This document shows, one piece after another, positions 8,808 to 18,086 of a stretch of 64,000 bases of DNA (position 1 is its first letter; the number at the start of each line of letters is the position of its first letter). Made by a program: the position numbers and the translations under genes. Source of the stretch: JAAOII01 sp965207705 (GTDB lineage: Bacteria; Pseudomonadota; Gammaproteobacteria; CBDBNL01; JAAOII01). The notes beneath the pieces were generated by a model. That model saw nothing but the letters and a program-made list of their open reading frames with translations. It was not told the DNA's origin and did not search any database. The DNA is taken from NCBI GenBank assembly GCA_965207705.1, contig OZ242292.1, positions 124,001 to 188,000 on the forward strand, written 5' to 3'.

Positions 8808-9359
8808 ATGACAGGATATGAATCTATAGAAAAGGATATGAAACATCGTATGGAAGCAGCTTTAAACGTGCTTGCAACAAATTTCAGTAAATTACGCACT
8901 GGCAGAGCGCACAGTTCCTTAGTTGAAGACATCAAGGTTGCATACTATGGCAACCCTACCCCGCTAAATCAGGTGGCAAATATCAACACCCCGGATGCGC
9001 GCACTCTAAGCATCGTTCCTTATGATAAAGAACAGATGAATGATATTTCCGCGGCTATCCGCGATTCTGACCTTGGACTAACCCCCAACACTAGTGCTGA
9101 CTCTATCATAATTAATATTCCTCCGCTAAACGAAGAAACCCGTAATAACTACCGCAAGCATGCGCGTGCTGAAGCCGAGCAAACTCGTATTGCCATTCGC
9201 AATGTTCGCAGAGATGTTATTCATAAAATTAAAGAAGCAGCGGCAAGCGAAGATGAAGAAAAGCAGGACTCTACCAAAGTGGACAAGGCGACCGAAGAAT
9301 TCATAAGCAAGGTAGAAGAACGGCTTCAACAAAAAGAACAAGAATTAATGGAGATCTAA
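8808..9359 (+). CDS. frr: Ribosome recycling factor
   Basis: This protein is 183 aa, close to the usual 185. It splits post-termination ribosomes together with EF-G. It has the three-helix bundle pattern with KLRTGRAHSSLVEDI near residues 29-43, and GLTPNTSADSIIINIPPLNEE in the hinge and beta domain. It lies 21 bases after pyrH and 4 bases before uppS. The ATG is immediately preceded by TATAAT-like sequence rather than an SD motif, which is odd for an operon-internal gene. Confidence 0.97.
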   Translation: MTGYESIEKDMKHRMEAALNVLATNFSKLRTGRAHSSLVEDIKVAYYGNPTPLNQVANINTPDARTLSIVPYDKEQMNDISAAIRDSDLGLTPNTSADSIIINIPPLNEETRNNYRKHARAEAEQTRIAIRNVRRDVIHKIKEAAASEDEEKQDSTKVDKATEEFISKVEERLQQKEQELMEI

Positions 9360-9363
9360 CACT

Positions 9364-10095
9364 ATGGCTAAACATAGGTCTAGTGTTAGTAACCCGCGTC
9401 ATATTGCCATAATCATGGATGGCAATACCAGATGGGCTAACAGAAACTCTCTACCCAGTATACAAGGATATCGTAGTGGCATGGAAAACACCAAACGAAT
9501 TATTCTTGCCTCCATAAGAGCAGAAATTGAATCTATATCCCTATTTGCATTAAGCAGCGAAAACTGGCGACGCCCTGTTAAAGAAACCAGGCAACTACTT
9601 AAGGTTTTTGACCAGGCGCTGGATGAAGGCACTCCTGAGTTTCACGAAAAAGGCGCTAGGTTTACTTTTATAGGAGAGCGCTGGGTATTCCCCGATAGCA
9701 TGGTTAAAAAGATGAATCAAACTGAAGAACTTACCAAAAATAACAAGGGTATACGTATTAATATTGCCATTAATTATGGCGGTAAGTGGGATATAACCCA
9801 AGCATGCAAAGCGCTTGCCGAGCAGGTTAAGGCAAAAAAATTAAATCCCAATAAAATAACTGATAAGCTCATCAGCAAACACTTGACACTTGCAGACCAA
9901 CCTTCAATTGATTTATGCATACGCACTGGCAATGAAAAAAGAATTAGCAATTTCTTTCTGTGGCAATTAGCTTACACCGAACTATATTTTTCCAAAATTT
10001 ATTGGCCAGAATTTAACGAAAGAAATTTCTATGCTGCGATTGCTGACTTCAAAAAGCGCAGCAGAAGGTTTGGTGGCAGCAGCAACAAGCAATAA
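9364..10095 (+). CDS. uppS: Undecaprenyl diphosphate synthase
   Basis: This protein is 243 aa. It is a cis-prenyltransferase making the C55 carrier for peptidoglycan and O-antigen. It has the motif HIAIIMDGN with the catalytic Asp, the SSENW motif, and the C-terminal RTGNEKRISNFFLWQ. Two normally glycine positions differ: MDGNGRWA reads MDGNTRWA and RTGGE reads RTGNE. The His in the helix after the P-loop (GHKAG in E. coli) is Tyr (GYRSG). The enzyme is probably active but these are uncommon substitutions. The start at 9364 has GGAG about 9 bases upstream inside the end of frr. Confidence 0.95.
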   Translation: MAKHRSSVSNPRHIAIIMDGNTRWANRNSLPSIQGYRSGMENTKRIILASIRAEIESISLFALSSENWRRPVKETRQLLKVFDQALDEGTPEFHEKGARFTFIGERWVFPDSMVKKMNQTEELTKNNKGIRINIAINYGGKWDITQACKALAEQVKAKKLNPNKITDKLISKHLTLADQPSIDLCIRTGNEKRISNFFLWQLAYTELYFSKIYWPEFNERNFYAAIADFKKRSRRFGGSSNKQ

Positions 10096-10097
10096 AT

Positions 10098-10964
10098 GTG
10101 CCACAAATGTTAAGCAGAATTATTTACGGAGCCCTGCTCTTCGCGGTAACGACCTATACAATACTGTTCACCAATGAGTATATATTTTTAGGATTAACTG
10201 TAGTTATTGGCGTCATTATTCTATGGGAATGGCTCAAAATATCCCAACTCTCAAGTATATTATTAAGATTATTGCTTTTACCATTGCCAGGCATAATCGC
10301 CGTAGTTCTGCTTTATAAATATGCGTCTGCCCCCGCGCCAATAAGTTCAATTCTTACAGCCCCTTCATCTTTTTTATATACAGTTACAGCTTTTTTAGTA
10401 GCAACCTTTCTCTGGCATACTTATGCAATTATTGATATATGTCGCTACGAAAAATGGCGGACAGCTTGGGCTTCAAACAAAGCGGTTAGCGCTATATCCG
10501 CTATTTTTATGATTACAGCATTTTCCTTTTTTGCCATGCAGATTTACCGAATATCAGCCGAGTCAGCTTTTGCCTGTTTCTTTATTGTGTGCGCCTGCGA
10601 TTCTGGTGGTTACCTATGCGGTCGTAGCTTCAATGGTAAGAAACTCTGCCCCAATCTTAGCCCAAATAAGACCTTCGGCGGATTAATCGGCGCTATGGTA
10701 CTTTGTATTATCGCCTATTGTTTATTAGCCATGATTTTCTTCACCCTTCCATTTAATACTCTTATGATTCTGTTTTTAATTCCACTAACCATAATAATTC
10801 AATTGGGCGATCTCTATGAAAGCATGCTCAAAAGATTAAGTGGAGTAAAGGATAGCGGAAGCATAATACCTGGACATGGTGGTTTTTTTGACCGCACCGA
10901 CGCTTTACTCTGGAGTGTCCCCTCTTTTTACTTAGCCCTATTATTATGCGAATATCTATATTAG
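10098..10964 (+). CDS. cdsA: Phosphatidate cytidylyltransferase
   Basis: This protein is 288 aa and a polytopic inner-membrane protein with about eight hydrophobic segments. It makes CDP-diacylglycerol for phospholipid synthesis. The family signature is present near the C-terminus as KRLSGVKDSGSIIPGHGG followed by DRTD. The start is a GTG two bases after the uppS stop; an ATG nine bases later is an alternative. Its last 19 bases overlap the start of dxr. Confidence 0.95.
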   Translation: MPQMLSRIIYGALLFAVTTYTILFTNEYIFLGLTVVIGVIILWEWLKISQLSSILLRLLLLPLPGIIAVVLLYKYASAPAPISSILTAPSSFLYTVTAFLVATFLWHTYAIIDICRYEKWRTAWASNKAVSAISAIFMITAFSFFAMQIYRISAESAFACFFIVCACDSGGYLCGRSFNGKKLCPNLSPNKTFGGLIGAMVLCIIAYCLLAMIFFTLPFNTLMILFLIPLTIIIQLGDLYESMLKRLSGVKDSGSIIPGHGGFFDRTDALLWSVPSFYLALLLCEYLY

Positions 10965-12151
10965 GTTCCACTGGTTCTATTGGCAGTAATACTCTTGAGG
11001 TTATTCGTCAGCAAAATAATCTCCAAAATAATTCCCAAAATAACTTCCCAAATAATTTCAAGGTTATCTCCCTTGCCGCCGCATCTCAAATTACCAAGCT
11101 ATGCCAACAAGCGCTAGAGTTTAATCCGTCAATAATAGTGGTTGCAGACGAAGAAGGATATAACCAGGCAGCACAAATTCTTGGCAAAAAATCAGCAATA
11201 AAAATATTAGTTGGCGCAGAAGGCCTAACTGCAGCAGCAACAGCAGATGAAACAGATTGTGTAGTTAATGCTCTTAGCGGTTCAAGCGGTTTATCCTCAT
11301 CTGTGGCAGCGCTTACAAGTGGGAAAAAACTGCTGCTTGCCAACAAAGAATCTTTAGTCGCTGGCGGTTCAATCCTTATGGAAATTGCGCGTAAATTTGG
11401 TTCCTCCATACTGCCTTTGGATAGTGAACACAATGGCATATTGCGTTGCCTGCCGTCAGAATATAAAATTGGCGATGATATATGCAAATATGGGGTGAAG
11501 CAAATATGGCTAACTGCATCTGGTGGTCCTTTCTTGCGCGCCTCACAACAAAAAATAGATAACGCAAGCATCAAAGATGCCTGCAATCATCCCACCTGGT
11601 CTATGGGCAGTAAGATTTCTATTGACTCTGCCACAATGATGAACAAAGGATTAGAGATAATTGAAGCCCATCACCTATTCTCAATCCCAGTAGATAAAAT
11701 AAAAGTTGTGGTGCACCCGCAGAGTATAGTCCATTGTTTAGTGGAGTTTAGCGATGGCTCATTTAATGCTCAACTGAGCAGCCCAGATATGAAAATAACT
11801 ATTCAGCAAGCGTTAAATCATCCCCACTTCACTCATCTACAGCAGCAAGCGTTAAATCCTGCTACTATGGGGCAGCTGGACTTTGAAGAACCTGATACAA
11901 AAAGATTTCCATGCCTCAACCTAGCCCGCCAGGCAGCGCAAACAGGCAAGGCGTTACCGGCAGCACTCTGCTCTGCTGATAACGAGGCAGTGGAAGCATT
12001 TTTGCAACAACGAGTTAGTTTCGGTGAAATACCTCAGATGATAGCAAAGGCGATGAATAAATTTGCCGCAGAAGATTCTCCTCAAACTATGGATGACGTT
12101 AGCACGATTAGCCGCAGGAGCGCCGAATATACACAACAACTAATAAATTAA
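10946..12151 (+). CDS. dxr: 1-deoxy-D-xylulose 5-phosphate reductoisomerase
   Basis: This protein is 401 aa and catalyses the NADPH-dependent second step of the MEP isoprenoid pathway. It shows the NADPH-binding LGSTGSIGS, LANKESLVAGG, the DSEHNGI metal-binding element, TASGGPFL, and ATMMNKGLEIIEAHHLF. An Asn/Gln-rich insertion, encoded by a repeated CAAAATAA-like sequence at about 11010-11060, sits between the first strand and the rest of the domain. It overlaps cdsA by 19 bases, which suggests translational coupling. Confidence 0.96.
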   Translation: MRISILGSTGSIGSNTLEVIRQQNNLQNNSQNNFPNNFKVISLAAASQITKLCQQALEFNPSIIVVADEEGYNQAAQILGKKSAIKILVGAEGLTAAATADETDCVVNALSGSSGLSSSVAALTSGKKLLLANKESLVAGGSILMEIARKFGSSILPLDSEHNGILRCLPSEYKIGDDICKYGVKQIWLTASGGPFLRASQQKIDNASIKDACNHPTWSMGSKISIDSATMMNKGLEIIEAHHLFSIPVDKIKVVVHPQSIVHCLVEFSDGSFNAQLSSPDMKITIQQALNHPHFTHLQQQALNPATMGQLDFEEPDTKRFPCLNLARQAAQTGKALPAALCSADNEAVEAFLQQRVSFGEIPQMIAKAMNKFAAEDSPQTMDDVSTISRRSAEYTQQLIN

Positions 12152-12152
12152 T

Positions 12153-13493
12153 ATGTCTATAATCACTTTAATTGCCGCCCTATTAGGGCTAAGTTTTTTA
12201 ATTCTTGTGCACGAAATGGGGCACTTTTGGGTGGCTCGTTTTTTTAAGATTCCTATTGTTAATTTTTCCATCGGTTTTGGGCCCGTCCTATTAAAATGGC
12301 GCGACAAACGGGGAACACAATATACCCTACGAGCTATACTATTAGGCGGCTATGTGAAGTTCTTAGAAAATGATGACCCCAAAAACAATCTAAAAGGATA
12401 TGATAACCATTCTCCTTGGATTCGTTCTGCGGTAGTTCTTGCAGGACCTATATCTAATTTATTACTTGCGTATGTATTCTATCTAATGTTAGGAACTATA
12501 GGAGTTAATGGAATAAACCCAGTGGTAGGAGAAGTCAAAGTTCCCTCTCTTGCTGCGGATGCAGAATTCACCACAGGAGATAAGATAGTCAAAATAAATA
12601 ATAAAAACATACACACTTGGCAGGATTTTTTATGGGCTACCATCCCCCTCATTGGAAACAAAGATATAAAAGTTCAGCTGCAATCGCAAGATGGTCCCAT
12701 AATAGATTCATCATTAAACTTGCAATCAGTTGATATAGGAGAACTTGAAAAAACAAACATTGAAGAAATAATAGGAGTATCTCCTAAGTTACCCAAAGTT
12801 CTGCCTATTATCGCCTTGATTTCTGAGGATTCGGCGGCAGCAGAATCATCTCTCCAAGTAGCAGATGAGGTGTTAGCAGTAAATGGAGATTCTATACAAT
12901 CCTGGGAGGAATTTAGCCAAGCAATCCGCGCATCCGCAGAAAAGCCGATGGAATTACTGGTATTAAGGAATGAGCAAAGAGTAAGCGTAACTCTGACACC
13001 GCGCGCTAAAAGCGCAGAGGGTGGAGAAACTATTGGTTTTGCTGGAATTGCCCCTCAAGGTATCACGTTAACAGAAGAATATCTAATAACTGCGTCTTAT
13101 TCTTTCAGCGAAATATGGGGTTATGCGGCGCATAAAACCTATCTGGCTCTCAAAATAACTTTTGTATCGCTGTATCACTTATTCGCAGGCAATCTGAGCG
13201 TTTCCAATTTATCTGGTCCAGTAAGTATTGTTAAGTATGTGGGCGATTCAATCTCTACTAGTTTTCAGAGCTTCGTCCAGCTGCTATCTTACATAAGCTT
13301 AAGTTTATTTATATTCAACCTGCTGCCCTTGCCTGTCCTGGATGGCGGACATCTGGTGCTTTACATTATGGAAATAATAAGAGGCAAAAAAGTTACTCCT
13401 AAATTTATAAATATCTATTATCGTATTGGGTTTGTCATACTTATCTCTTTATTTATTTTTGTTACCACTAACGACATAATACGTTTGTTGTGA
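12153..13493 (+). CDS. rseP: Site-2 zinc metalloprotease RseP (RIP family)
   Basis: This protein is 446 aa and an inner-membrane intramembrane protease. In E. coli it cleaves the anti-sigma factor RseA and signal peptide remnants. The zinc motif is HEMGH near residue 20; the LPVLDGGH motif, supplying the third ligand, is in the C-terminal membrane part. Between them lie two PDZ-type domains. It starts one base after dxr and its stop overlaps the bamA start as GTGA. Confidence 0.96.
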   Translation: MSIITLIAALLGLSFLILVHEMGHFWVARFFKIPIVNFSIGFGPVLLKWRDKRGTQYTLRAILLGGYVKFLENDDPKNNLKGYDNHSPWIRSAVVLAGPISNLLLAYVFYLMLGTIGVNGINPVVGEVKVPSLAADAEFTTGDKIVKINNKNIHTWQDFLWATIPLIGNKDIKVQLQSQDGPIIDSSLNLQSVDIGELEKTNIEEIIGVSPKLPKVLPIIALISEDSAAAESSLQVADEVLAVNGDSIQSWEEFSQAIRASAEKPMELLVLRNEQRVSVTLTPRAKSAEGGETIGFAGIAPQGITLTEEYLITASYSFSEIWGYAAHKTYLALKITFVSLYHLFAGNLSVSNLSGPVSIVKYVGDSISTSFQSFVQLLSYISLSLFIFNLLPLPVLDGGHLVLYIMEIIRGKKVTPKFINIYYRIGFVILISLFIFVTTNDIIRLL

Positions 13494-15838
13494 AAAAAGC
13501 CATAGTCATTTTCTTGCTGAGCTTTTTGTTAGCGGGCAATACATCTCTTGCAGCCGCAGAGGTAGTTAAAGAAATCCAAGTAACTGGATTGCAAAGGATT
13601 ACTCTTGCCCGTTTATTAAGTTCTATCACCTTGCGTCAAGGTAATGAGTTTACTCAGCAAGAAATATCACAAGCAATAAAGGATATATTTGCCAGCGGCT
13701 TTTTTGATGACGTCCAGATAACCGAAAATCAAGGAATAATCAACATAGCAGTGGATGAACTTCCCGCCATTGAGTCCATTGAGATTAAGGGTAGTAAACT
13801 TATTAAAGAAGAGCAAGTCCTAATGGTGCTGGAAGAAAACGGTATTAAACAGAGCGAGATATTCAAGCATAACCAATTTGAGATTATTCTAAACGAACTG
13901 GAAGGCCTATATGCCCAACAGGGAAGATATGGAACCAAAGTAGAAGCAGAAACCGAGGAACTGGACGGCAATAGGGTTAATATAAAAATTAACATTCGTG
14001 AAGGCAAGCCAGCAAAGATAGTTCAAATTAATATAGTTGGCAACAAAGTATACAAAAATAAACAACTAAGAGATATGCTCAACCTTAGGGAAAGAGGTAA
14101 ATGGAATAGCGCCTCAGGCAGGGTAAAGTATTCTCGCCCAAAACTTGCTGCGGACTTAGATATATTGCAAAATTATTATCTTAATAATGGCTATGCCAAA
14201 GTGAATATTAAGGACAGTGTTGTTAGCATTAACCCAGATAAAGACCTTATCGCTATTCACATTCATATAGATGAAGGCAAAAAGTATACTTTAGATAAAA
14301 TAGATATTGTAGGGGAAACCATAGTTAATCCGCAGCAGCTGTACTCCCAATTAATCATTAAGAACCAGCAATTTTTTAGCCAACAAAGAATTACTGCTTC
14401 ATCGGATGTAATAGTTGCTATCTTAGGCAGAGAAGGATACGGTTTGGCAAATGTTAATACCATATATAATTATAATGATGACGAAGGAACTATTGATGTA
14501 AGTTTTTTTGTGCGACCTGGACAAAAAACATACATCAGAAAAATTAACTTTGTTGGTAACACAAAGAGTGTTCACACCGCCCTAAGACGTTATCTAGTGC
14601 AATATGAAGGGGCACCCTATTCTTCCACTAAGATATCTCAGTCCTTAGCGCGCGTTAGACGACTTAGTTATGTTGAAGATATTCAGGTTACACGGCAGGC
14701 AGTCCTGGGGGAACCAGATAAAGTTGACCTGCTATTTACCTTAAAAGAAGCGCCGTCAGGCAATGTGGGCGGCGGGTTGTTATATAGTGATTTATCTGGT
14801 GTCTCGCTATCATTTGACTATTCGGATAGAAATTTTTACGGCACTGGAGATAGCTTTAGTTCATCATTAAGCTATGGACGAGTCCAAAGAGCTCTCTCTT
14901 TCAATTACAATCAACCCTTTATAACTTTAGATGGCGTCAGTGCCAACTATCTGCTGCGTTTTCGCACGGTTGACTTTAATGAAGCAGATATAGGAAACTA
15001 TGCCATTCAAAGCTCTTTATTCGGCACAACTTTTGGCTACCCCGTCTCTCTTACAAATAGAATTAATTATGGGTTTAGAATAACTAACATAAATCTGGGA
15101 GTGGGCAACAACCCCGATGAAGAAATTGCTCTATATACTGAGCGCTACGGCAAAAATTATAATGACTTTTCGCTAACCAACGTGTTCTCACATAATAGCT
15201 TAAACCGTGGGTTTAAGCCAACTGCTGGTCACAGATTTTCTTTAAGTAATAGTTTGACCTTCCCAAATAAAGGAGAAAGACCTGGCTATTATGAAACATC
15301 TCTGCAGCATTCCACTTATTTCAAACTTAGTCGGAGTATAGATGAGCTCGCCATAATGTTAGGGTTAAAACTTGCCTACTTCAATACTTGGGAAGATGGA
15401 GACGCTTATTTACCTTTTTATAATAGTTATTATGCTGGCGGGGTTGCTTCGGTGCGTGGTTACGGATCCAATAGTTTAGGTCCGCGGGCAACTCTAAATG
15501 ATAGCACAGATGCCAGTTTACTTAGCCAAGGTGGCAATATCCGCACCTTAGGCAGATTTGAATTTATATTTCCTGTTGGGTCTTTATCAAATGATGTATC
15601 GGGACTTCGCACTTCATTGTTCTGGGATATAGGTAATGTTTTTCACGACAAGTGTATAGTTGAAGCGCCTCATTGTCAAATTCCCATTGCTTATGACCAA
15701 TTGCGTCAAGCTTATGGGCTTTCTGTCCGTTGGTATATCCAGTTTTTCCCACTAACCTTTGTCTTCTCTCGCCCAATCAATCCTAAAAAAGGCGATGATA
15801 CTATGAGCTTCCAATTCACTCTCGGCGCTGAATTCTAA
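13490..15838 (+). CDS. bamA: Outer membrane assembly factor BamA
   Basis: This protein is 782 aa. An N-terminal signal peptide of about 22 residues ends near ALAAA-like sequence. Repeated POTRA domains follow to about residue 420, then a 16-strand barrel with the VRGYGSNSLGP element of the Omp85 family near residue 655. The final residue is Phe, as usual for outer-membrane barrels. It inserts beta-barrel proteins into the outer membrane. The start is GTG and overlaps the rseP stop by 4 bases. The usual downstream genes (skp, lpxD and so on) do not follow; instead galE runs into it from the opposite strand, overlapping by 4 bases. Confidence 0.97.
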   Translation: MKKAIVIFLLSFLLAGNTSLAAAEVVKEIQVTGLQRITLARLLSSITLRQGNEFTQQEISQAIKDIFASGFFDDVQITENQGIINIAVDELPAIESIEIKGSKLIKEEQVLMVLEENGIKQSEIFKHNQFEIILNELEGLYAQQGRYGTKVEAETEELDGNRVNIKINIREGKPAKIVQINIVGNKVYKNKQLRDMLNLRERGKWNSASGRVKYSRPKLAADLDILQNYYLNNGYAKVNIKDSVVSINPDKDLIAIHIHIDEGKKYTLDKIDIVGETIVNPQQLYSQLIIKNQQFFSQQRITASSDVIVAILGREGYGLANVNTIYNYNDDEGTIDVSFFVRPGQKTYIRKINFVGNTKSVHTALRRYLVQYEGAPYSSTKISQSLARVRRLSYVEDIQVTRQAVLGEPDKVDLLFTLKEAPSGNVGGGLLYSDLSGVSLSFDYSDRNFYGTGDSFSSSLSYGRVQRALSFNYNQPFITLDGVSANYLLRFRTVDFNEADIGNYAIQSSLFGTTFGYPVSLTNRINYGFRITNINLGVGNNPDEEIALYTERYGKNYNDFSLTNVFSHNSLNRGFKPTAGHRFSLSNSLTFPNKGERPGYYETSLQHSTYFKLSRSIDELAIMLGLKLAYFNTWEDGDAYLPFYNSYYAGGVASVRGYGSNSLGPRATLNDSTDASLLSQGGNIRTLGRFEFIFPVGSLSNDVSGLRTSLFWDIGNVFHDKCIVEAPHCQIPIAYDQLRQAYGLSVRWYIQFFPLTFVFSRPINPKKGDDTMSFQFTLGAEF

Positions 15839-16830
15839 TTGTTTTTCATAAACCTGATAGTATCACGGCATATACTCTGCAAATCATGCCGTGCTTCCCA
15901 GCCAAGATATTCTTTCGCATAAGAAGTGGATGCATAGTTAACCGCAATGTCCCCCGGCCTCCTGGCGGCAACTTTATAATTGAGTTTCTCGCCTAATACC
16001 TCCTCAAACTTTTGGATGATTTCCAAAACAGTCCAACCCTTACCGCACCCTAAGTTAACCGCAGCATAGCCGCTCATATCTGAACATTTTTTTAATGCCA
16101 GCAGATGAGCATCCACCAAATCATTGATATGAATTATATCTCTTATACAGCTGCCATCTTTTGTATCATAATCATTGCCGAATACTTTTAACTGATAATC
16201 TGGGTTTTTATAAGCACAACACATAGCTGGAAATAAATTAGCTGGCACATCCGCGGGGACTTCTCCGAGTAATCCACTTTTATGAGCGCCAGCAGGATTA
16301 AAGTAACGCAAGCTTATTATCTTGTTGGCAGTATTATATTGGGCTAAATCTTTGAGTATATATTCTCCAATAACTTTGGTAGTTCCATAAGGATTATGTG
16401 GGTCATACGGTTGCTCCTCGCCTATAGGAAGTGAAGCAGGAATTCCGTAAATGGTAGCAGATGAACTAAAAACCATCTTACGACAGTTATGTTCATCCAT
16501 AACCCTCAGCAATGTCAGCAACCCACCAACATTGTTAAGGTGATACCTTAACGGCTGTTCAGTTGATTCTCCCACCGCCTTTAATGCTGCCAGATGAATA
16601 ACTGCATCAATTGCATGTTCTTTGAATAAGTCGTCTAATTGCTCATAAGAAGTAATATCTCCCTCAACAAAGGTCATATCCTTTGAGGTGATTTGGCGGA
16701 CTACATCAATTATCTTTTTGCTGCTATTGCTTAGATTATCAAGCCCTACAACCTGATAGCCGCCTTCTAATAGAGATACACAAAGATGCGAACCGATGAA
16801 GCCAGTTGCTCCAGTTACGAGTATTGTCAT
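15835..16830 (-). CDS. galE: UDP-glucose 4-epimerase
   Basis: This protein is 331 aa and interconverts UDP-glucose and UDP-galactose for surface polysaccharide. It is an extended SDR with TGATGFIGSHL at the N-terminus, LDNLSNSS, and the YGTTK catalytic Tyr/Lys motif near residue 148. Its position behind a DegT aminotransferase and lpxB suggests supply of sugars to the lipopolysaccharide. It is the last gene of a minus-strand run and converges on bamA. Confidence 0.93.
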   Translation of the reverse strand: MTILVTGATGFIGSHLCVSLLEGGYQVVGLDNLSNSSKKIIDVVRQITSKDMTFVEGDITSYEQLDDLFKEHAIDAVIHLAALKAVGESTEQPLRYHLNNVGGLLTLLRVMDEHNCRKMVFSSSATIYGIPASLPIGEEQPYDPHNPYGTTKVIGEYILKDLAQYNTANKIISLRYFNPAGAHKSGLLGEVPADVPANLFPAMCCAYKNPDYQLKVFGNDYDTKDGSCIRDIIHINDLVDAHLLALKKCSDMSGYAAVNLGCGKGWTVLEIIQKFEEVLGEKLNYKVAARRPGDIAVNYASTSYAKEYLGWEARHDLQSICRDTIRFMKNN

Positions 16831-16857
16831 AATTAATTTATTATATGTTGTATGTTA

Positions 16858-18075
16858 TTACAGTTGCTGTAAAGCATGGATTATAGCTCCCTGTTCATCA
16901 TCTGTCAGAAATGGATGCACTGGAATGCTAAAAATTCTACTTGCCGCCTCTTCGGTTAATGGCAGACGCGCCTCCTTGCCATACTCAGTAAAAACCTTAT
17001 GCTGATGTAATGGCTTTGGGTAATAAACCGCGGTTGGAACTCCGGCTTCTTTAAGCTGACGGCGAAAATCATCGCGCAAATTAGAACCCCCCCCGGACCC
17101 GCCCCCACTCTCACCCTCGCCCTTGCCTACCGCATATAAACTATATTGCGAGTAAACAGAATTATTGCTTGGTAGTATCCTCAAAGGTTGCACTGAACTT
17201 GAGTGCCCCCGCAGTGCTTCATCATATCTTTCGGCTAGTTGGCGGCGGCGTATAATTTCTTGCGGATAATGGCGCAGTTTCACTCTAAGAATAGCCGCCT
17301 GTATCTCATCCATCCTGCCATTTATTCCTATCTCAATATATTCATAACGTTCGCTTTGTCCATGATTAAGCAACGAGCGAATTCTTGTGGCGGATTCTTC
17401 ATCAGCAGTAAAAACCGCCCCGCCATCTCCATAGCACCCCAATCCTTTGGCAGGATAAAAACTAGTGCAGGCATAACTACTCAATGCACAGGAACCACGC
17501 CCTGTTGCGGCAGCGTCTTCTTTTCCCTTTCCTTCTCCTTCCCCTTCCCCTTCCCCTCCCTTATAGCCCGCACCATATACAGCGCCGAAGGATTGCGCCG
17601 CATCCTCAATAACCGTTAAAGAATGCTTGGCAGCTATACTGTTTATTTCATCCATTGCGGCTGTTTGTCCGAACAATGAGACGGGGATAATTGCCTTACT
17701 TTTAGGAGTTATTGCATCTTCAATTAAATCTGGGTTAAGTAGTCCGCTTGACAATTCAATATCCACAAATATTGGAACTGCTCCTAATAAGCATATCATT
17801 TCTACCGTGCTTACAAAAGTAAACGAGCTGGTTATTACCTCATCGCCAGGTTGAATCTTAGCTGCCATCAAAGCCAGCAGCAAAGCATCCGTGCCGCTTG
17901 AACATCCTATTGCGTGTTTAGCACCGCAAAAATCTTGCAGTTCTTTCTCCAATAATGATAACTGAGGTCCACCAATGTACTTGATACTTTCAAGTACAGC
18001 CATAACCTCGCTGTCTATTTCTTTCTTGTAAGCAAGATACTGTGATTCCAAGTCAACAAACTTAATCTGTGTCAT
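16858..18075 (-). CDS. DegT/DnrJ/EryC1/StrS family PLP-dependent sugar aminotransferase
   Basis: This protein is 405 aa. It has the family pattern GCSSGTDALLLAL, the cofactor region EDAAQSFGA, and the PLP-binding Lys in SFYPAKGLG. It probably makes an amino sugar nucleotide for lipopolysaccharide; the substrate is unknown. Two low-complexity insertions interrupt conserved blocks. One is a Gly/Glu/Lys repeat encoded around 17520-17560, and the other is a Gly/Ser-rich stretch around 17083-17125. Both are encoded by simple CT- or CCC-rich DNA. It starts 12 bases after lpxB. Confidence 0.9.
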   Translation of the reverse strand: MTQIKFVDLESQYLAYKKEIDSEVMAVLESIKYIGGPQLSLLEKELQDFCGAKHAIGCSSGTDALLLALMAAKIQPGDEVITSSFTFVSTVEMICLLGAVPIFVDIELSSGLLNPDLIEDAITPKSKAIIPVSLFGQTAAMDEINSIAAKHSLTVIEDAAQSFGAVYGAGYKGGEGEGEGEGKGKEDAAATGRGSCALSSYACTSFYPAKGLGCYGDGGAVFTADEESATRIRSLLNHGQSERYEYIEIGINGRMDEIQAAILRVKLRHYPQEIIRRRQLAERYDEALRGHSSSVQPLRILPSNNSVYSQYSLYAVGKGEGESGGGSGGGSNLRDDFRRQLKEAGVPTAVYYPKPLHQHKVFTEYGKEARLPLTEEAASRIFSIPVHPFLTDDEQGAIIHALQQL

Positions 18076-18086
18076 ATATGCGGTTA

